Shown: positions 1 to 6,996, numbered from the stretch's first letter. The stretch is DNA of 9,615 bases from Pseudomonadales bacterium (GCA_028822125.1 JAPKEK010000049.1:1-9615); one strand, 5' to 3'. The notes: generated from the letters alone by a model not told the origin. Made by a program: numbers and translations.

Positions 1-285
1 AGGCCGGACTACGATATTATGTCCTTTGCTATTGAGCCTGGTGACGTTGTCATATTTCATCCCATGATGCTTCATGGAGGCGCCCCTACCGATTCAGGAA
101 GGACACGCAACACCTTGTCACTACGTTACTTTGGCATGGATGCAAGCGTTGCCTGGCGACCCAATGACACCATGGAACGCATTGCAAAAATCGCATCCGG
201 ACCTAATGTACATCCCATGAACAGAGCGAAGCAGCGGGGTGTTGGTGCACCCTTTAGAGATACCGGTTTCCCAAAAGTGGGCTAA
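1..285 (+). CDS. Phytanoyl-CoA dioxygenase (PhyH) family protein, C-terminal fragment
   Basis: The reading frame is open from the first base, so the gene begins upstream of the window and only the last 94 residues are present. The visible part contains PGDVVIFHPMMLHGGAP, the usual C-terminal half of a PhyH double-stranded beta-helix. The His of LHGG (fragment residue 25) fits the distal iron ligand, and an Arg in the following GRTRNTLSLRYFG segment (fragment residues 33-45) fits the residue that binds the 2-oxoglutarate carboxylate. The family consists of Fe(II)/2-oxoglutarate oxygenases that hydroxylate many small molecules, so the substrate cannot be named from this piece. The HxD motif must lie upstream and is not seen. 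The PHP gene follows after 29 bases on the same strand, which suggests co-transcription. The family call is fairly secure; the function is open. Confidence 0.8.
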   Translation, partial: RPDYDIMSFAIEPGDVVIFHPMMLHGGAPTDSGRTRNTLSLRYFGMDASVAWRPNDTMERIAKIASGPNVHPMNRAKQRGVGAPFRDTGFPKVG

Positions 286-304
286 CAGCTAACCAAAGAA
301 AATC

Positions 305-309
305 AGGAG
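305..309 (+). promoter_or_regulatory. Ribosome binding site that fixes the start of the PHP gene
   Basis: AGGAG ends five bases before the ATG at 315. An in-frame GTG at 309 overlaps this Shine-Dalgarno sequence and cannot be served by it, so the ATG at 315 is preferred over the longer reading. Confidence 0.7.
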
Positions 310-314
310 TGCCT

Positions 315-1523
315 ATGACAAAGCAGATTGTTGTTGCTATCTCGATCTTATTCAGTTTACTAGCCATGAGCTGCCTGGGCCACGGTGTACTACCGGCTTC
401 AGAGTCCAGCGATCAGGAAAGGCTAATCCAGTTTCCCGATACGAGATCCTACAAAACCCTAATATTGGACCCGCACACCCATTCTACTTTTTCTGATGGC
501 CATGTGTGGCCTACCATTCGAATTGCCGAAGCCCTGAAAGATGGTCTTGATGCCATAGCAATCACCGAACACCTGGAATGGCAACCTCACCTGGCGGATA
601 TTCCGCATCAAGACAGGAACCGTTCGTACAACATCGCGGTCGACGCGAATGGCACAAATGAGCTTATGGTGATTTCGGGGGCGGAGATTACCAGGAACGC
701 GCCCGCCGGCCATATCAACGCGTTATTCCTTCAGGACGCTAACCTTTTGTTAAAAGACGTCTCGCTCAGTGACCCAGCTGACACTCTGGCTTATTACCGC
801 GCGGCCAACCAATGGCCTGCTCAAAATGTTGTTGATGCTGCCAATGCACAGGGTGCGTTTCTGTTCTGGAATCACGCCTGGTGGCGCCAGGACTTCGCCA
901 ATGGCATTCCCGTTGCACCCGAGTTCCATCTATCAAATGCTGAAAGGAAACTGATCCACGGTATCGAAATTGCCAATGGCAACAGCTATTCAGAAGAGGC
1001 CTTTCAGATCGCAATAGACCTGGGCCTGACCCTGCTGGGTGTTTCTGACATACACAATCTGATCGACTGGGACTTCCCGCCGAGCCAGGGTCGCCATCGC
1101 CCGGCGACGCTGGTTCTGGCTGAGCAGCGCTCCCCATCAGCAATGCGTGAAGCGCTATTTTCAGGAAGAACCCTGGTCTGGTTTAATAATCTGTTAATCG
1201 GCCACGAGCCGCATATGAATGAATTGCTGACCGCCTCGCTGGAAATCAGTGCAGCCTTTTATGCGGAAAATTCTGAGATACTTCACCTTGAAATAAGTAA
1301 TCATTCCGATGCAGACTTCCGGCTTCAAAATAAAAGCCAATATACCTTTACCAATAGCACAGATTTTCTCTCAATTAAACCACATAAGACTCGAGCTATC
1401 GGTGTAAAAACCGGCAATCGGGTCAAACAGATCAGCCTGAAATTTGAAGTATTAAACGCCCTGGTCAAGCCAAAACAAACCGCCCGGCTGACCTTGTCAT
1501 CGCGGGTTGAAACCAGGGAATAA
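315..1523 (+). CDS. Exported PHP-domain protein, Sb-PDE-like phosphodiesterase family
   Basis: A 402-residue protein. Residues 1-20 form a signal peptide with a hydrophobic core ending LAMSC, so it may be a lipoprotein with a weak lipobox (Cys20) or a cleaved secretory protein. The PHP fold follows: HTHSTFSDG (residues 54-62), ITEH (83-86), GAEIT with a later His (122-133), FWNH (184-187), GIEIANG (216-222) and SDIH (244-247). These are the metal-binding His/Asp/Glu positions of a trinuclear PHP hydrolase. The motif order, the HRPATLVLAEQRS and EALFSGRT segments, and a C-terminal beta-rich domain (about 310-402) with VLNALVKPK resemble the group named after the Sphingobium haloalkyl-phosphate diesterase Sb-PDE. 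Known PHP enzymes hydrolyse phosphate esters, so a periplasmic phosphodiesterase is the likely role. The natural substrate is unknown. It sits between a PhyH oxygenase and a sulfatase. Confidence 0.75.
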   Translation: MTKQIVVAISILFSLLAMSCLGHGVLPASESSDQERLIQFPDTRSYKTLILDPHTHSTFSDGHVWPTIRIAEALKDGLDAIAITEHLEWQPHLADIPHQDRNRSYNIAVDANGTNELMVISGAEITRNAPAGHINALFLQDANLLLKDVSLSDPADTLAYYRAANQWPAQNVVDAANAQGAFLFWNHAWWRQDFANGIPVAPEFHLSNAERKLIHGIEIANGNSYSEEAFQIAIDLGLTLLGVSDIHNLIDWDFPPSQGRHRPATLVLAEQRSPSAMREALFSGRTLVWFNNLLIGHEPHMNELLTASLEISAAFYAENSEILHLEISNHSDADFRLQNKSQYTFTNSTDFLSIKPHKTRAIGVKTGNRVKQISLKFEVLNALVKPKQTARLTLSSRVETRE

Positions 1524-1682
1524 CGAGCATGAAGAAGCAGCAACCGGGAAGGGTGTACACTAGCAATGCTGACAGTACTGATAACGACTAATCTATAGCC
1601 AATGCGACCACAGTGCTGCTGTCAGCACAGCCGCAGGACATAGAATGGAAATTGATTTAACGGGTCAAGGAGGGTTGAACCC
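1524..1682 (+). other. Intergenic spacer with a small hairpin and strong sulfatase RBS
   Basis: This 159-base gap contains GTGCTG (1613-1618) and CAGCAC (1623-1628), a perfect six-base inverted repeat with a four-base loop. No T-run follows, so it is not a classical terminator. AAGGAGG (1667-1673) lies nine bases before the sulfatase ATG and is a near-ideal Shine-Dalgarno sequence. I see no convincing promoter hexamers. Confidence 0.5.
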
Positions 1683-3383
1683 ATGAAAATCACTCGAAGA
1701 GACATCTCCAAGGGCCTCGCGGCGGCAGCTTCCACTGCCCTCATGAGCCCATCCCTGGCCAGCTCACTGAAGCCTTCCAACCATAAGAAGATGGCTAAAC
1801 GCAAGAATGTGCTCATCATCGTCACAGACCAGGAACGGGCCAGGCTGACCCTGCCCGAAAATCTCAACCTACCGGCACGGCGCAAATTCGACCACTCAGC
1901 AGTCGCTTTCGAGCAATATCATATAGCCTCTCTTTCATGTGCTCCTTCACGCTCGGTTATCTATACCGGCCAGCATGTACAGAAAACCCGGCTATTCAAT
2001 AATCCGGGTTACGGTGACGGTGCGGTCGATCTGAATCCGTTAAAAACACCTACCCTGGGTCAACGCTTCAAGGATCTTGGATACAAGACTGCCTACAAAG
2101 GTAAGTGGCATTTATCATCATTTAACAATTCAGACCGCTCCGACAACCGGCAAGCACTTAAGCCGTTCGGCTTTGACGAGTGGCAAAATGGTAAAGATAC
2201 CGGTGGCCTGGTTTATCAAGGCGCAAGCGATGACAAAGATATCCTGACAGATGCTCAGAATTTTATGAACAGGCAGCGCCAGCAGGACGACGTTGAGCCC
2301 TGGTTTCTGGCCATTAATTTTCACAACCCCCACGATGTCATGTGGTTAGATGCCAATGGCCGTCAGGCAGCCACCCGACTTCGTCCTGGTTTAGTCAGCG
2401 ACATGGCTCCGGCCATGGATCAATACCCTTATAACCATGACTTCGGGTTTGAACTCCCGGCGAGTTTTGGTGACGATCTTTCAAGTAAACCGGAAGCACA
2501 ACAGCTGTTCCTGGACCAGGCACAGTACTTCTATGGCCAGCTTGACTCTGACGATGCGCCGGCACATCAAAGGGTACTGAATTATTATGCTGCCTGCCTG
2601 CTCGACTCGGATAAGATAATCGGTTCGCTCATGCAATATTTAGATAGCACAGGTTTGATAGACGACACTATCGTTGTTATGACCTCGGATCACGGCGAAA
2701 TGGCCGGTGCCCACGGCATCCGGCACAAGGGACCCTTTATGTACCGTGAAAATATCAACGTGCCTATGTCAATCCGACATCCGCAAGGTTCGGCGGGCAT
2801 CACCTCGAAGAGATTATTCAGTGCTCTGGACCTAACCCCCACCTTGCTGGGACTGGTAGGAGCAAATTCACTGAATCACAACCCTGACTTGAAGGGTTTT
2901 GATCATAGCGATTTTATTTTAGGGAGAAGTAACAACAACCCGCGTCAGGAATTGCTGGTTAATTTCAGCAACACTACGCAGGGTAATCCTCGTCTGGACA
3001 AAATCAGAATGTCAGCGAAAAGAGCTGAAGACCAAGGGGCCCCGGCGAGACAGTTTCACTTTCCCGAGGATTTCATCCAATTCGATTCACGCACGCTCGG
3101 TCGAGGGATATTTGATGGCCGTTACAAATTTTCCCGCTGGTTTACACCCGGGGACCATCACCTTGCAGATACCTGGGAAGTACTGGTCGGTCGTAACGAT
3201 CTGGAACTCTATGACGTTATCAATGACCCGGACGAATTACAGAACCTGGCGCATCACCCAGAACAGCACAGGGCTCTGGTCATGGAGATGAATACGAAAC
3301 TGAACCAGTTAGTTGCAAGGGAGGTCGGCACCGACCTGGGCGCACATCTGCCCGGTGACCCGGCAACCTGGACAGCAACTTAA
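1683..3383 (+). CDS. Tat-exported Cys-type sulfatase (alkaline phosphatase superfamily, S1 type)
   Basis: A 566-residue protein. The N-terminus TRRDISKGLAAAA (residues 4-16) is a twin-arginine-type signal, so the enzyme is probably exported folded to the periplasm. The core starts at NVLIIVTDQ (42-50), with Asp49 as a metal ligand. C-A-P-S-R at 86-90 is the C-x-P-x-R signature whose Cys is converted to formylglycine. GKWH (140-143) gives Lys141 and His143, NFHNPHD lies at 212-218, TSDHGE at 334-339 gives metal-binding Asp336/His337, and Lys349 fits the sulfate-contacting lysine. The C-terminal subdomain has the usual DGRYKF and LYDVINDPDELQNLA. All key residues are present. It should hydrolyse a sulfate ester, but the substrate is not readable from sequence. 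Maturation needs a formylglycine-generating enzyme, and none is in the window. A strong RBS supports this start. Confidence 0.88.
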   Translation: MKITRRDISKGLAAAASTALMSPSLASSLKPSNHKKMAKRKNVLIIVTDQERARLTLPENLNLPARRKFDHSAVAFEQYHIASLSCAPSRSVIYTGQHVQKTRLFNNPGYGDGAVDLNPLKTPTLGQRFKDLGYKTAYKGKWHLSSFNNSDRSDNRQALKPFGFDEWQNGKDTGGLVYQGASDDKDILTDAQNFMNRQRQQDDVEPWFLAINFHNPHDVMWLDANGRQAATRLRPGLVSDMAPAMDQYPYNHDFGFELPASFGDDLSSKPEAQQLFLDQAQYFYGQLDSDDAPAHQRVLNYYAACLLDSDKIIGSLMQYLDSTGLIDDTIVVMTSDHGEMAGAHGIRHKGPFMYRENINVPMSIRHPQGSAGITSKRLFSALDLTPTLLGLVGANSLNHNPDLKGFDHSDFILGRSNNNPRQELLVNFSNTTQGNPRLDKIRMSAKRAEDQGAPARQFHFPEDFIQFDSRTLGRGIFDGRYKFSRWFTPGDHHLADTWEVLVGRNDLELYDVINDPDELQNLAHHPEQHRALVMEMNTKLNQLVAREVGTDLGAHLPGDPATWTAT

Positions 3384-3689
3384 TGCTCAGAAGACTCAAT
3401 GTTTCCGAGGTAGCACACCCATCGCTCGCTTAGCCTCAGGCAGCTAATGTTCAAAAAACCGTAGCATAAGTATCCATACCTTCCAGAAATGATGGCGGAG
3501 CAAACCTTAGAGTCAGAAGATTAAGGGCGAAACAACCTTTATCATTGGTTTATCCTGGTCAACTGCTGTACCGCGCAGAAACCTTAGGTATTCAGTCCGC
3601 AACAATTAATCAGATTCAATGGCCTGGCGAGCATACGCGTCATTGCCGCCTGGCTTCATGCCCTGTTTTTACTCTATCTTTACGCCAAA
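3384..3689. other. Intergenic region without a recognised gene
   Basis: No reading frame with a plausible start and RBS is seen on either strand. Short open stretches exist in all forward frames near 3525-3620, which would fit decayed coding sequence. From 3588 the frame of the next feature is open, so the right-hand part of this interval may be the missing N-terminal part of that gene. I see no terminator with a T-run after the sulfatase stop. Confidence 0.4.
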
Positions 3690-4046
3690 ATGTACCTGGT
3701 GCTGTCAGGTGATATGGAGCAATTCGCTTTTGGTATGCCTGAGTGGCTGCATGGCCGAATGCTGGCAATGACCCTGAACCTCATGCTGGGAGTTTATTTG
3801 ATTGTCTGTGCTATTCGTCACTGGGTAGAGAATGCCGGAACGCTCTCCATGCGCGTTCTATACAGCCTGGTTGGCCTGATGGTGACGATCAATCTATGGA
3901 TTTCCTGGTACTTTAATATAGCCAGTTCTATCTGGCACTGGTGCGTCTGCCAGTTTCGACTTCAGCGGAAGGTTATGCGGCCAGGCCAGCTGACCAGCGC
4001 ACTGATCGAAAGGGTTACAGACCTTAAACAAGGTCCCGTGTTATAA
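3690..4046 (+). CDS. Orphan small membrane protein or truncated gene remnant
   Basis: From the first ATG the frame gives 118 residues. They contain two clear hydrophobic helices, roughly HGRMLAMTLNLMLGVYLIV and LYSLVGLMVTINLWISWYF. The same frame is open upstream to a TAG at 3585-3587, and the upstream codons encode another hydrophobic run (IAAWLHALFLLYLYA) that continues across the ATG. The natural protein therefore probably began before 3690. No ATG, GTG or TTG lies in that upstream stretch, and no Shine-Dalgarno precedes 3690. This suggests a three-helix membrane segment cut off from its original start by mutation. I do not recognise the family. One tentative thought is the C-terminal membrane tail seen on some serine-hydrolase (beta-lactamase-like) proteins, but nothing decisive supports it. 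It could also be a genuine small protein with a non-canonical start. Confidence 0.35.
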   Translation: MYLVLSGDMEQFAFGMPEWLHGRMLAMTLNLMLGVYLIVCAIRHWVENAGTLSMRVLYSLVGLMVTINLWISWYFNIASSIWHWCVCQFRLQRKVMRPGQLTSALIERVTDLKQGPVL

Positions 4047-4154
4047 CAGTAAGTCAATTCTATGATTTGCATTGTGCTCGCCTTTACCCGCACATTCTGG
4101 CTTGAGGGTTTTATCTATCAGCGTGCAAACCACTGAACCAACAACGAGGCATAT

Positions 4155-5108
4155 ATGACATCAGACCCTGGCAACGAAAGTATTTACCTCAGTTCCGGTA
4201 TTCAAGCAGAGACCATTTCCATCGGCACCGGAAACCCGCCGAGTTATCATCAGGCTATCACCGAACCCCTGGAGATCCCGCCAGCCGAAATCTTTGGCAA
4301 ATTGTTCATACCCCGTGGCCAGGGACCCTTCCCCGTGGTCATAGTCGTTCCGGGTAGCCTGGGCGTCGGACCCTCTCACATTAACAAGGCAGAACACTTC
4401 ACCAGCAGTGGCATAGCAACCTGCGTGATCGATCCTTTCGGCTCCCGCGGAGTGACATCAACCGTGGCCAACCAGTCCCAGTACACCTTCGCGACCAGTG
4501 CCTGGGACGTTCTGGCAACCACCACCGCCCTGCTTGAGCGGGACGAGATTGATGCAACCCGGATCGGCGCCCAGGGTCATAGCCGAGGTGGTACAGCGGT
4601 CCTGTGTGCAGCCAGTATTGCTCAGTATACGCAGGCTGACTTCAACCTGTTGGGCATCTATGCCGCCTATCCCTGGTCAGGTCATCAGTTCCTGCATCCA
4701 AAAGTTGGCCAAAGCCGGATCAGGGCGGTCATTGGTGAACGCGACGAGTGGTGTCTGCCGCAGCAGGTTCAGGGGCACATACATGCCATACAATTACAGG
4801 GAGGCGATGCCAGTTTCAGGTTATTTGCCGATGCACAACATAGTTTTGACCGAAATACCCCTGTTGAGATGATTGGCGATGCATCCGTATCACCGGGTGC
4901 GCCCACCGTCTATATCGATGATCAGGGCACCCTGATTGATCCAAGAACCTCTTTGCCGGATAAAAGCCTGACCGAGCGAGACCTCATGCTATATTCGGTC
5001 AAGACAGGTCATGGTAGAAGGGGCGCTCAACTGGGTTCACAGGGCGACCAGGCACAGGCCTTTCATGACGATATGATGGCGTTCTGGACTGGCCTGTTTA
5101 ACCTGTAA
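4155..5108 (+). CDS. Dienelactone hydrolase-like alpha/beta hydrolase
   Basis: A 317-residue protein without signal peptide or membrane helices, so probably cytoplasmic. An N-terminal strand region (about 43-72) with GKLFIPRGQGPFPVVIVVPGS carries the oxyanion-side loop typical of dienelactone hydrolases. The nucleophile elbow is GHSRGG (141-146, Ser143), the acid is Asp197 in IGERDEW, and the base is His229 in AQHSFDR, so the triad is complete and correctly ordered. About 88 residues follow the His, more than in minimal dienelactone hydrolases. Part of that (roughly 233-285) looks like an insertion before the final helix (AQAFHDDMMAFWTGLF). The family hydrolyses esters, lactones or thioesters, and the substrate is unknown. 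The RBS is modest (GAGG at 4146-4149, five bases before the ATG). Its 3' end faces the decayed permease on the other strand. Confidence 0.8.
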   Translation: MTSDPGNESIYLSSGIQAETISIGTGNPPSYHQAITEPLEIPPAEIFGKLFIPRGQGPFPVVIVVPGSLGVGPSHINKAEHFTSSGIATCVIDPFGSRGVTSTVANQSQYTFATSAWDVLATTTALLERDEIDATRIGAQGHSRGGTAVLCAASIAQYTQADFNLLGIYAAYPWSGHQFLHPKVGQSRIRAVIGERDEWCLPQQVQGHIHAIQLQGGDASFRLFADAQHSFDRNTPVEMIGDASVSPGAPTVYIDDQGTLIDPRTSLPDKSLTERDLMLYSVKTGHGRRGAQLGSQGDQAQAFHDDMMAFWTGLFNL

Positions 5109-5479
5109 ACAACCCTATAAAGAAAGTCGCCTGCAAGAACCCGGGCACGCGTCTTAGGCGTGCTGTCCAGGCTCACCTGCGGACAAAATATCGATACACA
5201 GGCCAGGACACAGCGGTCATAGCCACTGCACAAAGCAGTCTCTCGCTCGGCATAGGCCTGAAACAAGGTAACAATAGTCCAGCCTACCAGGCACACGATC
5301 GTACTCAACAACACAAACAGGCCTCCAAGTAACCAAAGCCCAAGCTACAAACAAGGCTCCCGAACGACCTCTGCGATTTCGCCAGGCCCGCGCAGAATAC
5401 CCAGACCAATAACACCACCAATGGTGACTGTCAGAACAAATCTACTGGGCAACGACCGGACCTGAGTCTGCTCTGTCAT
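5109..5479 (-). pseudogene. Broken APC-family amino acid permease (N-terminal remnant)
   Basis: Reading down the minus strand from the ATG at 5479-5477 gives an APC permease N-terminus: TM1 is FVLTVTIGGVIGLGILRGP (codons 14-32), followed by GEIAEVVREP. Codon 45 is TAG (5347-5345). The same frame then continues with LGLWLLGGLFVLLSTIV (codons 46-62), the expected second helix. Family members usually have an aromatic residue here, so one base change from TAT or TAC to TAG is the simplest origin. Beyond about 5294 the frame stays open to 5063, but I no longer recognise permease sequence. The other ten or so helices are absent, so a deletion has probably also occurred. The ATG lies 18 bases after the aminotransferase stop on the same strand, indicating a former two-gene operon. 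The left boundary given is only the end of the facing hydrolase gene. Confidence 0.78.
5145..5163. repeat. Inverted repeat downstream of the hydrolase
   Basis: GCACGC (5145-5150) and GCGTGC (5158-5163) form a perfect six-base stem with a seven-base loop, in the gap after the hydrolase stop. Neither strand shows a T-run after the stem, so a role as terminator is only possible, not shown. Confidence 0.3.
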
Positions 5480-5497
5480 TTTAGACAAAACCCCTAC

Positions 5498-6904
5498 CTA
5501 AAAGCCGGAAACGCCGGCCGGGTAGGCGGGCGCATCGCCTTCTGCGTGGCCGTGTTTCTCGACATAGGCGATGGCCTCCTCCATAACCTGTAACCCTTCC
5601 CGAAGCGTCGACTCTTCCATATTGAGTGCAGGATACATACGAATAGTATCCTCGTGATCTGAAATTGCCCATACACCCTGTTCAAGCATCTTTGAACGAA
5701 CCGCTCGTGCCGTCCACCAGTCTTTTTCATCAGCATTTGTTCCTTCGGGCTTGCAAAAACTCACTCCCAACAATAACCCGTTACCCCTTGACTGACGCAC
5801 AATGCTGCTGGATTCCCATTTGCTCATGATTTCTGCCGCAATATCACCAAGTCGGCTGGCCTGTTCCACAATACGGTCCCGCTCGAATATCTGCAGCGTC
5901 CTAATCGCCGCCGCACACCCTGCTGGCATTCCGGCAAAGGTCGAACCCGATGCAAAGTCCTCGTTATCACCCATGATTTCATCGCGCGCCGAGATTCCAC
6001 ACAGTGGCGCAATACCACCGGACAGATTCTTGCCATAGACGAGGATATCAGGCTCTACCCCATAGTGTTCAATACCCCACATTCGGCCTGTCCGACCCAG
6101 CCCTGTCAGCACTTCATCGGCGATCATCAACCAATCGTTGCGGTTACAGATATCGCGAATACCGCGAAGGAAGCGCGTTGAAGGAATCCAGTTACCGCCT
6201 TCGGCCAGCCCCGGTTCGACAAGAATGCCGGCAATGTTGTCACGCGCTGCGATGCAGGATGGAATATGGTTGTCGAGATACCAGAGACAATAATCCGTAT
6301 ACTGGTCTTCACTCATGCCCCCTGGTATTCGCTCACTGTACGGATAAGGTGACTTGATAACGCCCCCACCCCAACCCTCAAGGTAAGTACCGTGGCCCGC
6401 GTCCAGTCCACTGAGGACTTTCGTTGCCAGGCCCATACCGTGGTAGGAAGAGCTGAAAGTAATGATGTAGCGCCTTTTTGTGTGTGTCAATGCCAGATGG
6501 ACCGCCGCTTCAGCGGCCTCTGTACCCGATACTTCATAATTGGTTCTGGGCAGGGCCTTGCTTGGCATGATGTCGGCAAGCATTTCCGCCAGGTCATAGC
6601 GAAGCGGATGATCATAGTGAAAGCCAAACCGCCGATTAGCCACGTCGACCGCCTCTAGAATCTCAGGATGACAGTTGCCAAGCGGGTTGGTGGCCCAGCC
6701 GTTCTGGAAATCGATATAACGCCGGCCGTCCAGATCCCAGACAAAGTCGCCCAATGCCTTATTAATAACGATCTGTCGCACGGGACGAAATCCACGCTGC
6801 CCGGCGCGTTTAAGTTCAGCATCAAATCTCAAGCCGTTCTTGAAAAATGGAATACCTCGTTTCAGCGCGGCGAGCGTCTTCGGCCCTGGAAATCGATCCG
6901 TCAC
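5498..6904 (-). CDS. Class III PLP-dependent aminotransferase
   Basis: A 468-residue protein of the aspartate aminotransferase superfamily, fold type I, class III (the group holding GABA, ornithine and omega-amino acid aminotransferases and glutamate-1-semialdehyde aminomutase). Visible landmarks are GDFVWDLDGRRYIDF (52-66), the phosphate-binding SGTEAAEAA (126-134), the ring-stacking SYHG (153-156), EPGLAEGG (230-237), and ADEVLTGLGRTGRMW (262-276) with Asp263 contacting the PLP nitrogen. Catalytic Lys292 lies in VYGKNLSGG, and STFAGMPAGCAAA is the loop after it. That loop normally reads TF-x-G-N/H-P, so the Met is unusual. The start is GTG at 6904, supported by GAGG nine bases upstream (6917-6914). 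A permease remnant follows 18 bases downstream, so the substrate was probably an imported amino compound. The exact substrate is unknown, and an aminomutase activity is not excluded. It is divergent from the carnitine operon. Confidence 0.85.
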   Translation of the reverse strand: MTDRFPGPKTLAALKRGIPFFKNGLRFDAELKRAGQRGFRPVRQIVINKALGDFVWDLDGRRYIDFQNGWATNPLGNCHPEILEAVDVANRRFGFHYDHPLRYDLAEMLADIMPSKALPRTNYEVSGTEAAEAAVHLALTHTKRRYIITFSSSYHGMGLATKVLSGLDAGHGTYLEGWGGGVIKSPYPYSERIPGGMSEDQYTDYCLWYLDNHIPSCIAARDNIAGILVEPGLAEGGNWIPSTRFLRGIRDICNRNDWLMIADEVLTGLGRTGRMWGIEHYGVEPDILVYGKNLSGGIAPLCGISARDEIMGDNEDFASGSTFAGMPAGCAAAIRTLQIFERDRIVEQASRLGDIAAEIMSKWESSSIVRQSRGNGLLLGVSFCKPEGTNADEKDWWTARAVRSKMLEQGVWAISDHEDTIRMYPALNMEESTLREGLQVMEEAIAYVEKHGHAEGDAPAYPAGVSGF

Positions 6905-6913
6905 AATGAGCTA

Positions 6914-6917
6914 CCTC
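6914..6917 (-). promoter_or_regulatory. Ribosome binding site of the aminotransferase (supports a GTG start)
   Basis: On the minus strand AAGAGG ends nine bases before GTG at 6904-6902. No in-frame ATG lies close to this site, so GTG is taken as the start. Confidence 0.55.
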
Positions 6918-6941
6918 TTATTTATTATGGCCCAGTCTGAC

Positions 6942-6959
6942 ACAGGAACAGGGACAGGA
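6942..6959 (+). repeat. Three tandem ACAGGR hexamers
   Basis: ACAGGA, ACAGGG and ACAGGA follow each other without a gap, about 38-55 bases upstream of the aminotransferase start. Read on the minus strand this is a YCCTGT array. A run of three in the promoter region suggests a protein-binding array or a slipped-strand repeat; which one cannot be told from sequence. Confidence 0.6.
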
Positions 6960-6982
6960 AAAAGTATTTCCACCGCTACTGC

Positions 6983-6996
6983 GCAGGAATTCCTGC
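6983..6996. promoter_or_regulatory. Perfect 14-bp palindrome, candidate operator
   Basis: GCAGGAATTCCTGC is fully self-complementary and lies about 79 bases upstream of the aminotransferase start. A perfect palindrome of this length in a divergent control region fits a dimeric regulator site. The regulator is not in the window. Confidence 0.4.

Noticed and set aside
309..314. GTG at 309 as start of the PHP protein
   Set aside because: It overlaps the AGGAG Shine-Dalgarno that is correctly spaced for the ATG at 315.
766..1143. Minus-strand open frame of 125 codons
   Set aside because: It lies wholly inside the PHP gene, in a region where the forward frame carries conserved metal-binding motifs. 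It has no RBS or recognisable domain.
1613..1628. Hairpin GTGCTG/CAGCAC as a transcription terminator
   Set aside because: No T-rich tail follows on either strand, and it lies in front of a same-strand gene.
1683..3383. Sulfatase as choline sulfatase feeding the betaine pathway
   Set aside because: Tempting because of the carnitine/betaine genes, but it carries a Tat-type signal, lies 4 kb away in another unit, and I see no choline-sulfatase-specific features. Only the general sulfatase motifs can be supported.
3619..3773. ATG at 3619 in another forward frame as start of the membrane protein
   Set aside because: The frame gives a non-hydrophobic, Cys/Trp-rich translation that soon stops. 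It does not join the hydrophobic frame without a frameshift.
5345..5347. In-frame TAG read as pyrrolysine or suppressed stop in the permease frame
   Set aside because: The frame loses permease similarity about 17 codons later and the rest of the protein is missing, so readthrough would not give a working transporter. A nonsense mutation in a decaying gene is simpler.
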